Source of the DNA: Marinobacter sp. C7
Lineage (GTDB): Bacteria; Pseudomonadota; Gammaproteobacteria; Pseudomonadales; Oleiphilaceae
Length of the DNA: 64,000 nucleotides
Assembly (NCBI RefSeq): GCF_022343555.1
Contig: NZ_JAKQZH010000001.1
Coordinates: forward strand, 1,116,001 to 1,180,000
Direction: 5' to 3'
The position numbers and the translations under genes are program-made. Each line of letters opens with the position of its first letter. Positions within the stretch are counted from its first letter, which is position 1. Shown here in pieces: positions 19,169 to 28,992 of the stretch. The notes beneath the pieces are model-generated. The model worked only from the letters and a program-made list of their open reading frames with translations. It did no database searches and was not told the DNA's origin.

Positions 19169-20356
19169 ATGTCTTCTGATTTTTACAAAGCATTCGAGGA
19201 TCGGTTCAGGGGAGAACGATCAGATATCAAGCAGCGCCTGACCGTTTATCTACCTTTTATCACGCCTCTTCTGCGGCTTGATCCAGAAAGCCTGGCGGTG
19301 GATCTCGGCTGTGGCCGTGGTGAATGGCTGGAGTTATTGCTTGAGAACGGGTTTCAGGCGCAGGGGGTTGACCTTGACAGAGGGATGCTCAAGGACTGTG
19401 AAGTAAGGGGCTTGCCAGTGCTCAAGCAAGACGCCCTGGAGTTTCTGAAGAGTCAGGACGACTCGAGTGTAGCGGTGGTATCGGGTTTCCACGTGGCTGA
19501 GCATGTTCCTTTTCCATATTTGCAGGAGCTGATAAACGAGGCGTTTAGAGTTCTTCGGCCGGGGGGCGTTTTGATTCTGGAAACACCGAACCCGGAAAAC
19601 GTCACTGTGGGCTCACATAAATTTTATATGGATCCGACCCACCGGCAGCCGATCCCAGGGGAGCTTCTGAAGTTTGTTGCTGATCATTGCGGTTTCGCCC
19701 GTTCAAGAATCCTCCGCCTCAATGAACCGAAATCAGATGGTGTTAACGAGGATCTGCGCCTGATCGACGTTCTCGAGGGCGTGAGTCCGGACTATGCCGT
19801 CGTGGCCCAGAAAAAAGCGCCTGTGAATGAAATGGTTGCTTTCGATATGCCCTTTGCCATGGAGACCGGCATGTCCCTCGATGGGGCTGCCAATCGATAT
19901 GATGACGAGCTCCGGAACCGGTTAGAGGCGGTATCGCAAGGGCTGGACAAGATGCGAGAGCAATGTGTCTCTAAAACTGAGCATTTGGCGAAGATTGCTC
20001 AATTGGAAAAACGGATCGGCGAATTAGAAGCCGCCAGGAGCGCTTCTTTTCTTAAGTCACTACTCCGTCCCGTTGCACGGTGGGTCATTGGGAAGGCGCT
20101 GACTGCTGGCTGGAAAAGAAAGGCTTTTGAGAGAGCTTTGGCGAGATTTCCGGTGTTACGAGGACACATTCTGGCGTTTGCGCGGAATCAGAACTTACCC
20201 GGAGCATGGCTCCCGCAAGGCCTGGCACCGCTGGATGAGCTTGGGCTGGATCACTCTGTAACACCGGGATTAAGCGAGATGTCCGAGTCAGAAAGATTCT
20301 TTTACGCGGAATCGATCCACGGACAGGACCGCTCTAAAAACAAGAAAGGCCTTTGA
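19169..20356 (+). CDS. SAM-dependent methyltransferase with C-terminal coiled coil
   Basis: A 395-residue protein. The class I methyltransferase domain has LAVDLGCGRGEWLELL (motif I, near residue 45), GVDLDRGM, VVSGFHVAEHVPF and VLRPGGVLILETPNPEN. A charged coiled-coil stretch lies at about residues 245-290, followed by a basic, amphipathic tail. Methyltransferases joined to a coiled coil and sitting next to large multi-domain glycosyltransferases are known as chain-terminating enzymes in some O-antigen systems (WbdD type). That role is inference here; no kinase domain is seen. SD GGAG precedes ATG. Confidence 0.8.
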   Translation: MSSDFYKAFEDRFRGERSDIKQRLTVYLPFITPLLRLDPESLAVDLGCGRGEWLELLLENGFQAQGVDLDRGMLKDCEVRGLPVLKQDALEFLKSQDDSSVAVVSGFHVAEHVPFPYLQELINEAFRVLRPGGVLILETPNPENVTVGSHKFYMDPTHRQPIPGELLKFVADHCGFARSRILRLNEPKSDGVNEDLRLIDVLEGVSPDYAVVAQKKAPVNEMVAFDMPFAMETGMSLDGAANRYDDELRNRLEAVSQGLDKMREQCVSKTEHLAKIAQLEKRIGELEAARSASFLKSLLRPVARWVIGKALTAGWKRKAFERALARFPVLRGHILAFARNQNLPGAWLPQGLAPLDELGLDHSVTPGLSEMSESERFFYAESIHGQDRSKNKKGL

Positions 20357-20359
20357 GTT

Positions 20360-23272
20360 ATGCGATTGTTGATTGATGCATCCGGTCTCCAGCGCGAGTT
20401 AGCGGCTTCGCCTGAGGAAAAAACCAGGTTATTGGCTGAGCTGGAACGTTTGCTTCATAGCCTTGTGGACGAGGATGTGCGGATTGCGCTGAGAGGGGAT
20501 TTTCCGGGAGAGGCAATTCAAATCAGGAGGACCGTTTCGTCCGGCATCGATGCCAGTAAAGTCGTGACTTGCGCTATACCAGCGAACATTTGCCCAGAGA
20601 CCTCCGATCGGTGGTACCGCGGATTTCTGGGCTACCTCAGAGCCGATCTTGTCGTTGATTTCGAGACAATGAGAGCGGTCTCGTCTGCTGATTTACAGGG
20701 TAAATTGAGCGAACTCACCGAACGCAGAGTTCAGCCCGCCTCGGCCAGAAAAATTGCTTTCGTGTCGCCTCTTCCACCCTCCCGAACAGGAATAGCAGAC
20801 TACAGTGCGGAACTTTTGCGGGAATTGTGCGACCGCTTTTCCGTAGACGTTGTTGTCGATCAGGAGGAAGTGTCTGACCCGTTTGTCGGTCAGCATTGTA
20901 CGGTGCGCTCCCCACGGTGGCTGATCGACCATCAGCAGGACTATGATGGCATTGTTTACCACATAGGTAATTCCGCGTTCCATGCCTACCAAATGCCCCT
21001 GATCAGGCGAGCGCCGGGGATCGTTGTTCTACACGATTTTTTCCTGGGCGATTTACAGTTTGCCCGGGAGAGGGCAGAGCCCTCGATACCGTTTCTGTTA
21101 CGTGCGATATACCGCTCCGACGGCTACCGAGCTCTGGTGGGTAAGAGTGAGAGCAGATCTGCAGAGCTTATCCGCGATTATCCTGCCAATTACGATGTCG
21201 CGCGTTATTCCAAAGGACTGGTCGTTCACTCGGATTTTTCTCGCCAACTTTTAAAAAGGCAGTATCCGGCGATTGATCAGAAAACGATCCACGTTATTCC
21301 TCATCTTCGTCAACCTGAGTTGAAGAGATCCCGAAGCGAGGCTCGTGCGCGCCTCGGTCTTTCAGATGGCGATTTTCTTACATGTACCTTTGGTGTGGTC
21401 GGTCCGAACAAGCTTGCCCTTGAGTTACTTGAGGCATGGCAAGCGTCGAGGTTATCCGAAAGGCCCGGGTCAAAACTTGCTTTCGTCGGAGAGGCCGGGG
21501 GGCGTTACGGAGATGATCTGAGAAGACGAATCGATACGGGGGTTGTCCCGGAAAATGCCTGGATTACCGGCTGGGCCGAGACTGAACTCTTCCACGATTA
21601 TCTGGCGGCCGCTGATCTTGCGGTTCAGTTGCGGGCCAATTCCCGGGGTGAGACCTCCGGTACGATTCTGGACTGCATGAACTATTCCGTGCCGACAATT
21701 GTGAATGCCAATGGCTCAATGTCCGAGCTGCCGTCCGAGAGTGTCTATATGCTCAGGGACAAGTTCGAAAAGGCTGAGTTGGTAGAAGCTCTCGATGCGA
21801 TAGTTCTGCGGCCGGAACTGGCGCAGCGTCTGTCCGAGCGTGGGCGACAGGCGATCCTCGAGCTTTACTGCCCGAGACTTTGTGCGGAAAAATACGCGTC
21901 TGTGATAGCCGCCTCAGTCGAAGATGGACAGTCCACGCCAAATGAAATAGTTCAAAATGCTATCTCTTCAGAAAAAGCGCAAGGCAATGAGGAGAGTGCC
22001 AGAGAAATATTCAGGGCGGCTGCTTTAACTTTTGGTGGCACTCAAATACAGAGAACCGTTCATGTGGACGTCACGGCGACGGCGGCAACAGATCTTAAAA
22101 CCGGGATCGAACGTGTTGCGCGGGCTCTCTTGCGGGAGATGGCTCTACACGGCAGAGAGGGTATTCGTGTAGAGGCAGTCGCTTTGCGCAGAACCTCCGG
22201 CGGTTGGCGTTATTGTTATGCACGGAGGTTCATGAGTGAGCTGCTCGGAATAACCGGTCTCGATCTCGACGATTCTCCAATTGAGCCAGCCTCTGGAGAC
22301 TGTCTGGTAGCGCTTGATGTTGCAGGGCAACCTGTCATTGAGGCACAGCGTCAGGGTGTTTTTGAAACTCTCAGGGCACACGGGGTGCATGTTAGTTTCC
22401 TCGTTCACGATATCCTCCCTCTGATGCAGCCGGAGGTGTTCCCGCCGGGGGCAGAGGAAGGATTCAGGCAATGGCTTGATGCCGTGGGAGAGTCGTCCGA
22501 CCAGATCATCGGTGTGACCAAAACGGTTTCTGATAACGTCCGGAACTGGATGATTCGGGAAAAGCCCGGAAAATATCCTTTACCTGAGTTTTTCTGGTCA
22601 CACCATGGGGCAGATTTTTCGGCCTCAGCATTTGATAGCGAAACCTCCGCCAGTGAGTTGTTTCAGTTTCCGGCTCAGTCGACAGCTCCGGTATTTCTTA
22701 TGGTGGGGACTATTGAGCCCCGCAAGCGGTATGACCTGGCTTTGGATCTGTTCGATGAGTTATGGGAGAGCGGGGAACAACCGATACTGGTTATCGTTGG
22801 CAAGGAAGGTTGGCAGGATCAGCCTGATGACAGGAGGCGCAATATTCCTTCTCTCGTGGAACGTCTCAGGAACCATCCGCAACAGGGTAAGCGATTGTTC
22901 TGGTTTAACGGCATTGGGGACGAGGCGTTGAGCGAGCTATACCGGCGCGCGAGCGCGCTCCTGGCGCTCTCCGACGATGAGGGTTTTGGGCTTCCCCTTA
23001 TTGAGGCCTCACAAAGGCAGCTGCCTGTGATTGCGCGGGATATCGATGTTTTCAGAGAGGTCGCTGGTGATGGCGCGTGGTTCCTGGGTGGCGCCTCAAA
23101 GCTGGGCGAGCCCGCAGAAACCGACATCTTGGCGATGTCGTCACAGTTGAGAGATTGGTTGGCTCTCTATGTCCGAAATGAGCATCCTGACCCCCGAACC
23201 GTGCGTTGGAAGACATGGCAGGAGTCTGCGGAATGCCTGTTGTCGATTGTACTGAATGAGAAGAAGGTATGA
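20360..23272 (+). CDS. Large two-domain family 4 glycosyltransferase
   Basis: 970 residues with two complete GT-B modules. After a short N-terminal region, module 1 begins near residue 131 (IAFVSPLPPSRTGIADYSAE) and has its acidic motif in RGETSGTILDCMNYSVP (about 430-445). Module 2 begins near residue 568 (HVDVTATAATDLKTGIERVA) and has DDEGFGLPLIEASQ (about 872). Bifunctional GT4 proteins of this kind build repeating mannan- or rhamnan-type chains. It starts 3 nt after the methyltransferase gene and overlaps the next GT4 gene by 4 nt. Confidence 0.85.
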   Translation: MRLLIDASGLQRELAASPEEKTRLLAELERLLHSLVDEDVRIALRGDFPGEAIQIRRTVSSGIDASKVVTCAIPANICPETSDRWYRGFLGYLRADLVVDFETMRAVSSADLQGKLSELTERRVQPASARKIAFVSPLPPSRTGIADYSAELLRELCDRFSVDVVVDQEEVSDPFVGQHCTVRSPRWLIDHQQDYDGIVYHIGNSAFHAYQMPLIRRAPGIVVLHDFFLGDLQFARERAEPSIPFLLRAIYRSDGYRALVGKSESRSAELIRDYPANYDVARYSKGLVVHSDFSRQLLKRQYPAIDQKTIHVIPHLRQPELKRSRSEARARLGLSDGDFLTCTFGVVGPNKLALELLEAWQASRLSERPGSKLAFVGEAGGRYGDDLRRRIDTGVVPENAWITGWAETELFHDYLAAADLAVQLRANSRGETSGTILDCMNYSVPTIVNANGSMSELPSESVYMLRDKFEKAELVEALDAIVLRPELAQRLSERGRQAILELYCPRLCAEKYASVIAASVEDGQSTPNEIVQNAISSEKAQGNEESAREIFRAAALTFGGTQIQRTVHVDVTATAATDLKTGIERVARALLREMALHGREGIRVEAVALRRTSGGWRYCYARRFMSELLGITGLDLDDSPIEPASGDCLVALDVAGQPVIEAQRQGVFETLRAHGVHVSFLVHDILPLMQPEVFPPGAEEGFRQWLDAVGESSDQIIGVTKTVSDNVRNWMIREKPGKYPLPEFFWSHHGADFSASAFDSETSASELFQFPAQSTAPVFLMVGTIEPRKRYDLALDLFDELWESGEQPILVIVGKEGWQDQPDDRRRNIPSLVERLRNHPQQGKRLFWFNGIGDEALSELYRRASALLALSDDEGFGLPLIEASQRQLPVIARDIDVFREVAGDGAWFLGGASKLGEPAETDILAMSSQLRDWLALYVRNEHPDPRTVRWKTWQESAECLLSIVLNEKKV

Positions 23273-24456
23273 GTTCTCGCCTATTGATTGGCCTTGATTC
23301 GTTGGCCGCACCTCGAACTGGAATCGGCTATTACACTGAGCATTTGATTTCCGAGTTGATGGCCAGTGAACGTGAATACCGAATTGAGGGAGTCTTTCAA
23401 GGTCGACTGCTTGACGCCCAGGCGATGTCGGCCCTGATCGATCAACCTGAATCTATCGGACCGTCCGGGAATCCGGATGAGGGCGGCGGGAATTCACTGA
23501 AAAGAAGGCTCATAAGCGGTCTGAAGCCAGTGATCAGGTCTATCCCGGGAGCGTATCAGGCGCGGCAATACGTAAGGAATGTGCGATTTCGCCGAGGCCT
23601 GGGTGGTATAGAAAACTGTCTGTACCACGAACCGAATTACATTCCGCTCGAAATACCATGCCCCACGGTTCTGACGGTCCACGATATGTCCCATCTCCGA
23701 CATCCGGAATACCACCCGCGTGAGAGGGTGGCTTACCTGGACAAGTATCTTCCGGGAGCCGTGAGAAGTGCCAGCCACATAATTACAGTCAGCGAGTTCA
23801 CCCGCCGCGAGCTCTGTCATTTTTTTCCAGAGGCAGAAGGCAAGACCACCGCGATTCACTTGGGCGTTGACGACATTTTCCGGACTAGAGGTGCCGCGGA
23901 AACCAAACAGGTGCTCGCCGATTGGGGGCTGGAGCATGGCGGCTACATATTCTCCGCCGCGACACTTGAGCCTCGCAAAAATCTGGCGGGCCTGGTTCGG
24001 GCATACAGCTCTCTGCCGTCAGCTTTGAAAAGGGCCTTTCCACTGGTATTGGCCGGCGGCGAAGGGTGGAAAAACCACGAACTTAAATCTTTGCTGGCGC
24101 GCCAGGATAATAAGGACCACCGGATTATTCTGACGGGCCGGCTGCCACGGAGCTCTTTGGCCACACTGATGTCTGGTGCACGGTTATTCGTTTACCCTTC
24201 TTTTTACGAGGGGTTCGGGCTGCCAATTGCCGAGGCACGTGCGTCCGGGGTCCCAGTAATGACCAGTGATAGAGGGGCCACAAAAGAGGTCGCGGGGAAA
24301 GATGCGTTGCTGATTGATCCAGAAGATTTTGGCGATGCCCTTCAAGAAGCGTTGGATTCAGAGATTCGGCCTGTTGAAGTGTATCGCTACTCCTGGGCTG
24401 ACACCGCGAGAAAGACAGCAGAAATTTATCGGCGTGTCTTTGCCGGTAAAGCATAA
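23269..24456 (+). CDS. Family 4 glycosyltransferase, WbpY/WbpZ-like
   Basis: A 395-residue GT-B enzyme. LLIGLDSLAAPRTGIGYYTE opens it, VHDMSHLRHPEYHPRERV lies mid-protein, SAATLEPRKNLAGLVRAY starts the donor domain and FYEGFGLPIAEARASGVP (about 313) carries EX7E. The TGIGYYTE start and VHDMSHLRHPE are typical of mannosyl/rhamnosyltransferases of common-antigen type loci. It overlaps the 970-residue GT by ATGA and so is probably part of the same chain-building set. Confidence 0.87.
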   Translation: MSSRLLIGLDSLAAPRTGIGYYTEHLISELMASEREYRIEGVFQGRLLDAQAMSALIDQPESIGPSGNPDEGGGNSLKRRLISGLKPVIRSIPGAYQARQYVRNVRFRRGLGGIENCLYHEPNYIPLEIPCPTVLTVHDMSHLRHPEYHPRERVAYLDKYLPGAVRSASHIITVSEFTRRELCHFFPEAEGKTTAIHLGVDDIFRTRGAAETKQVLADWGLEHGGYIFSAATLEPRKNLAGLVRAYSSLPSALKRAFPLVLAGGEGWKNHELKSLLARQDNKDHRIILTGRLPRSSLATLMSGARLFVYPSFYEGFGLPIAEARASGVPVMTSDRGATKEVAGKDALLIDPEDFGDALQEALDSEIRPVEVYRYSWADTARKTAEIYRRVFAGKA

Positions 24457-24539
24457 ATTTAACTGGAGGTGGCGGTTGGATAATGGGTCATCTCCGAACG
24501 GATCAACCCTATTGCCGCACTATAAGGGTGGAGTAGTTT

Positions 24540-25841
24540 GTGACTGTTAAAAAGCGAATCGTTATACACATTGGTACCGAGAAAACGGGCACGACGACGT
24601 TGCAGAAAAATCTTCTGGACAATGTCGCTCAGTTGAAGTCCCAGGGCGTTCTCTACTTACACGGCGATGACCTGATCAATAGCCGGGATATTGCCGCGGC
24701 CATGCTCCCGGATTCGCAGGAGGACGACTATCTTAATTCTTTGGGAATAGGGAAAAATGCCGAAGGCCGAGGCCGATTTCGCGAAAAAATCTATGACAAG
24801 CTCAAACGGGACATCGAGCAAGCTGGAGATAAAATTCATACGATTATTATCTCCAGTGAACACTTCCATTCACGGTTAAGGGACGAGTCTTCGGTCCGGA
24901 ACCTTAAAAAGTGGTTGGAGCCATTCTCCGATCAATTTACGGTTTTTTGTTATCTGCGTCGCCAGGTAGATATGGTCACATCGTTTTATTCGACTCTCCT
25001 TAAGGGGGGAGGCATTAAATCTTTTGACGATGTGATGGACACTATGCTGAGAGAGGATAACCATTACTGCAACTATCAGGTGATGCTGGAGAAGTGGGCC
25101 AATGTCTTTTCCGAACCCTCTATGCGAGTAAAGCGGTTCGACCGGTCAGAACTACTGAACGGTAATATCATCGATGATTTTCTCTCAGATATTGGCGTCG
25201 ACAAAAATTGCATTGAGCACAGTACCGATTCGGTGAACGAGTCCCTCACCCATTTCGGCCAATTCATCTTGAGAGAGATGAATTTAATGGATAAGGCAAG
25301 AGCTGATCGCAGCGGGAAAGTTGAGGGTTTGTTGTCACGGATCCTGCGACTTCTGAGAGTGAGGGCCACGAGGTCGAGGCTTGAGACGCTCACTCTGGAC
25401 AGAGATCGCAAACGAATTCGTAAGCAAGTGATCGATGCGTTCCGTGGCAAGGGACAGCAGCCGACAGCCGACGAGGCAGCGATGTATCAATCCCGTTTTG
25501 ATGAATCCAATGAAGCGGTCAGGAAACTTTGGTTTCCTGAGGATCCCTTCCTGTTCTCGAGCGATTTCAAGGACGATACCGGTCGCCAGCTGTCCGAGGA
25601 GCAGGAAAGTGCCCTGTCCTATGCGATCAGTTACTTCCAGTTTGGTGGACAGGGTGCGTCAGAATTTACGAAATACGATGACTGTGTCGAGGCGTTGAAA
25701 GAGGCTTCACACTTGATGGAAGAACGGGATCTTGTAAAAGCGCGAAAAGTTTTGACCGTGGCAAAAGCGATTCGTCCGGGGGGGCCTGCTATAAATCAGA
25801 GATTGGCGGCCATAGATCAGTTAATCCGGAAGGCGAAATAG
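24540..25841 (+). CDS. Sulfotransferase-like protein (paralogue 1)
   Basis: A 433-residue protein with a GTG start after GGAG. The N-terminal P-loop-like 5'-phosphosulfate motif HIGTEKTGTTTLQ (residues 10-22) and CYLRRQVDMVTSFYSTLLKG near residue 137 (Arg and Ser in the 3'-phosphate position) mark PAPS-dependent sulfotransferases. It would sulfate a hydroxyl on the glycan made by neighbouring transferases. The C-terminal about 55 residues form a helical pair (KARKVLTVAKAIRPGGP) shared with the next gene. Context with cysDN and cysC strongly supports sulfation; the acceptor is unknown. Confidence 0.78.
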   Translation: MTVKKRIVIHIGTEKTGTTTLQKNLLDNVAQLKSQGVLYLHGDDLINSRDIAAAMLPDSQEDDYLNSLGIGKNAEGRGRFREKIYDKLKRDIEQAGDKIHTIIISSEHFHSRLRDESSVRNLKKWLEPFSDQFTVFCYLRRQVDMVTSFYSTLLKGGGIKSFDDVMDTMLREDNHYCNYQVMLEKWANVFSEPSMRVKRFDRSELLNGNIIDDFLSDIGVDKNCIEHSTDSVNESLTHFGQFILREMNLMDKARADRSGKVEGLLSRILRLLRVRATRSRLETLTLDRDRKRIRKQVIDAFRGKGQQPTADEAAMYQSRFDESNEAVRKLWFPEDPFLFSSDFKDDTGRQLSEEQESALSYAISYFQFGGQGASEFTKYDDCVEALKEASHLMEERDLVKARKVLTVAKAIRPGGPAINQRLAAIDQLIRKAK

Positions 25842-25936
25842 GATTGATCCAATGAGTTCCTGAAACTGGATCTGAAAAGCTCCTGAAATTTTCAGCGATT
25901 GGAAGTCGCGCTGATTAAATATGGTAAGGGTATTTC

Positions 25937-27118
25937 GTGTCTGAAAAAGTGGTGTTTTTACACATAGGCCTGGACAAAACTGGCAGTACGGCCATCCAGC
26001 AGAGCTGTGCACTCCTGAGTGAGGAACTATTGGGGTATGGGTATTACTGGATACCGACAAAGCAGGTCCACCATGGCTTTGTAAGCCGCGCTGTCAAGCA
26101 AGGTGACAAGGAGGTTCTGAACGATTTAAGAAGGACGATTAGTACTTCTGACGCGAAGTGCCATTTGCTTAGCTTTGAGGGGTTTTATCGCTACGGGCAG
26201 CCTCACATCGAGACTTTACTGTCGGTATTTAAAGGGTTTTCGGTTCAGGTAATCATCTATCTCAGACAGCGTCCAGACAAGATGAGCTCAGGACTTGGTC
26301 AGCGACTGAAGTTCGAAAGCGGAGCCAACCTGGCTCTGGTTAAAGACCTTTACCAAAAACAAAATTATCACAATATTTTCAAGCCCGAGGTTTTCGATTA
26401 TCGATCCATCGTCAAACGATGGGAGGACGGTCTCGCCGGTTTTGAAAACAGCCGGGTACACATAGGTATCTATGAAAAAGAATCTCTTCGGCGCGGAGAT
26501 CTTCTGGTCGATTTCTATACAAAGATAGGCTTCAAAGATTCTGAAATTGATCATTTGCTTTCAAACTACGAGGCAAGAAGGTCGGGAGAAGGACAGGTTA
26601 ACCCCAGCTTGTCATTGGCAGCCCAGGATATGATGGCGCTTTGCTCTATGCTGACCAACGATATCGTGAAGCTCAGAAAAGTTAAGGCGTTGATACAGGA
26701 ATCTGATAACAAAGAAGAAAAAAATCAGTCCAGAGTTCCCGAAGAGTTCTTGAGAGAAATGGACGAGAGGTTCAAGGCCGATGATGAGGCTTTGGCGCAA
26801 CAATACTTTGCGCGCGATCAACTCTTTTTGGGCAAGACGAAATTCAGACATGCAGAGGCCTCGGAAAAAACCTTTTTCCATATAGGTAACCACCTGTTGT
26901 CCAATGCCGATCGATTCGAAGATCTCTCGGACGATAAAACAGGTCTCGACAGCTATGTTGAAACCTTGAGGCGGTCAGCTTTGCTACTGGAAAAAGTGGA
27001 CCTTAAGCAGGCCTTGGGGCTTATGAAGCTGGCGGCCGAAATCAGACCTGATGGTCCATTTATCAAGGGTAAGATCAGAGAGTATCAAGATAGAATTGAG
27101 AAAAATGTTAATAGATAA
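25937..27118 (+). CDS. Sulfotransferase-like protein (paralogue 2)
   Basis: A 393-residue protein, GTG start after AAGGG. HIGLDKTGSTAIQQ (residues 9-22) is the 5'-phosphosulfate loop and IYLRQRPDKMSSGLGQRLKF near residue 109 the likely 3'-phosphate region. It is related to the preceding gene at both ends: the C-terminal tail has AAEIRPDGPFIKGK where paralogue 1 has AKAIRPGGPAINQR. Two enzymes imply two sulfation positions or two acceptors. The 167-nt gap after it (convergent with the next gene) shows no recognisable feature. Confidence 0.75.
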   Translation: MSEKVVFLHIGLDKTGSTAIQQSCALLSEELLGYGYYWIPTKQVHHGFVSRAVKQGDKEVLNDLRRTISTSDAKCHLLSFEGFYRYGQPHIETLLSVFKGFSVQVIIYLRQRPDKMSSGLGQRLKFESGANLALVKDLYQKQNYHNIFKPEVFDYRSIVKRWEDGLAGFENSRVHIGIYEKESLRRGDLLVDFYTKIGFKDSEIDHLLSNYEARRSGEGQVNPSLSLAAQDMMALCSMLTNDIVKLRKVKALIQESDNKEEKNQSRVPEEFLREMDERFKADDEALAQQYFARDQLFLGKTKFRHAEASEKTFFHIGNHLLSNADRFEDLSDDKTGLDSYVETLRRSALLLEKVDLKQALGLMKLAAEIRPDGPFIKGKIREYQDRIEKNVNR

Positions 27119-27285
27119 ATGTGATGGAGTGGTCCACGCCTTCTAGCTACGCCAAGAGACATGTGGCGTCTCGACGATTAAAAAACTACTGAAGGTGGAC
27201 TGTTCAGGTTCTGGCTGGAATAACACAGATGAAGGGCTACTTCCATCAATGGTATTCCCCCAAATAATTGGACACGACCCATCAG

Positions 27286-28992
27286 TTAGCGCTCTTGAAC
27301 AGCAGGTAGAGCAATAGTCTCTTTGAGCAGCTCGTTTGTGTCTGATATCAAGTTAAGTGCGTTGTTGAAGCATTGCTTCTCAAGGCTGTTTTCGATCTTG
27401 AACAAGTTTATGACGAGAGCAATGGCTTTCGCTGAGTTGTCATTATCTGCTGACGACCCAAGCACCTTATTCCATCCGTGACCTATAGGTTCAATGCACC
27501 ATTTCCCCCAGTGGGCGCAGATCACCTCCCTCGAAGTTCCAACCATGAGGTTCTGCTGGTTTTTGGGTAGGGAGATCTTTATCGGGAGCCGCTTTACAGT
27601 TTTCCGGAGCAGAGGCAGGTTGTTCTCGAATTGAGACACGGCCTCTTGGTCGGGGAAGGCCAGTTTCAGGTGCTTCAAGGTGTCTTCGTTGATCCTGTCC
27701 CAAATGAGTTTTTTGGATCTGTTATAGGAAGACCAGAGCGACGGTGGCACTTTGACCTCCGCAAGCGATAACCGGAAATTCTTGTCGTGGTCCGGAGTGG
27801 GATCGGTAAAATTAAGACCGGTAATATCCAGAACGTGAACGTGGAATTCATTGATAACAGTTGTCGTGATTAATGGTGGCGATGGAAGTTTACTCGGGGC
27901 GGATTTGAGTAGAGTTTCTTCGTGTCTGGCTTCCTGGGTTTTGTTTTTATTGAAAACTTTGACAAGAAAGCAGGTGTTGGTGACTTTCGATTGAGTTGTA
28001 AAGAAAAAGATGTTGTTCAGCCCCGAGTCAATCCATTTTAGGCCTTCCTGTGTATCCACTGTTTCATCCAGTTCTTTAATACATTCTTTTAGTTGTACCC
28101 GAACTTCATGTTCCGGCTGGAGAAATTGATAGATTTGATGGTTTTTTGATGGGGAATTGGCAAGTGCCTGATTATGAAAAAGCAAGGCTGTCAGTCTCTG
28201 GCGGTTTCTGTTAATAAAAAGAAACTTGTTTGCCGCTTGCTGCGCCTGGTTGAGTATTTGCCGGCCGAGGATCATGGAAAGAAGTATTGTTAATATACTT
28301 TCCGGCAAGGTGAAGAACGCATAGTCAAGTATGATCGTAGCAAATATGAAGAAAAAGCCAGCCGTCGAGCTTGTGTTAATAGTGGCAGGCATTCTCGAGA
28401 GGATGGCTTCTCTATTACCGGGCATAGAGATCCATAAGGTGATGATTAATAAGGTAGTCGAAAAAAGTACCGTAAGAACAACATAGAAGACCTCCGGATA
28501 TAGAAAGAATAAAGGTAAGGCTGCGAGGAGGCAGAAGCAGATATTTCCCGCGATCTCAACGTAGCTCCTGTACGCTTTTCTGATTAAGTCATGTTGTCCT
28601 TCAAAAAGTACGAGTTTGCGATTACGGGATTCGAGTTTTTCCGCTCCTCGAGTGGTCACTTTATCAATGATCTTATTTGCGAACTGATAGAAGACATAAG
28701 CTGCAATAGAGAACGTGGCGAGCGTGATTATCAGCTGATCTTTTTCCATCGAGATAGGTAAGAGTCGAAGGAAACGTGGAGTCCCATTGGAGGCCATCAG
28801 CATGACGATTTTAAGTGGCAGCAGGAACGATGCTATGAATGCTATCTGGGCAGTCAGAGCCAGTACGGTACCTAGCAGCGTCTCGACAAAGTTGACTTGC
28901 AGATACTTTGCACCAAAAAGTAAAGGCCACGGTAACGACCGCGACACTGCCTTGCTGATATTGGGTTTGGCCTGCCGTTTCTTTTGCTTCAT
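27286..28992 (-). CDS. Uncharacterised membrane protein, 568 residues
   Basis: I do not recognise this protein. From ATG 28992 it has a basic N-terminal tail, then about six hydrophobic helices in residues 31-250, laid out like the membrane half of an ABC exporter but without any Walker motif. A cytosolic region of about 300 residues follows. In it, CFLVKVFNKNKTQEARHEET resembles the Lys/Glu part of a kinase N-lobe, but no clear catalytic loop follows. It is the only minus-strand gene in the sulfation cassette, convergent with the second sulfotransferase gene and divergent from cysC. A role in sulfated-glycan handling is only inferred from position. Confidence 0.6.
   Translation of the reverse strand: MKQKKRQAKPNISKAVSRSLPWPLLFGAKYLQVNFVETLLGTVLALTAQIAFIASFLLPLKIVMLMASNGTPRFLRLLPISMEKDQLIITLATFSIAAYVFYQFANKIIDKVTTRGAEKLESRNRKLVLFEGQHDLIRKAYRSYVEIAGNICFCLLAALPLFFLYPEVFYVVLTVLFSTTLLIITLWISMPGNREAILSRMPATINTSSTAGFFFIFATIILDYAFFTLPESILTILLSMILGRQILNQAQQAANKFLFINRNRQRLTALLFHNQALANSPSKNHQIYQFLQPEHEVRVQLKECIKELDETVDTQEGLKWIDSGLNNIFFFTTQSKVTNTCFLVKVFNKNKTQEARHEETLLKSAPSKLPSPPLITTTVINEFHVHVLDITGLNFTDPTPDHDKNFRLSLAEVKVPPSLWSSYNRSKKLIWDRINEDTLKHLKLAFPDQEAVSQFENNLPLLRKTVKRLPIKISLPKNQQNLMVGTSREVICAHWGKWCIEPIGHGWNKVLGSSADNDNSAKAIALVINLFKIENSLEKQCFNNALNLISDTNELLKETIALPAVQER

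Noticed and set aside
24540..27118. The two P-loop-like proteins as nucleoside or kinase-type NTPases
   Set aside because: The loop lacks the Walker GxxxxGK[ST] form and Walker B; the HIGxxKTGxT form plus an Arg/Ser segment and cys neighbours fit sulfotransferases.
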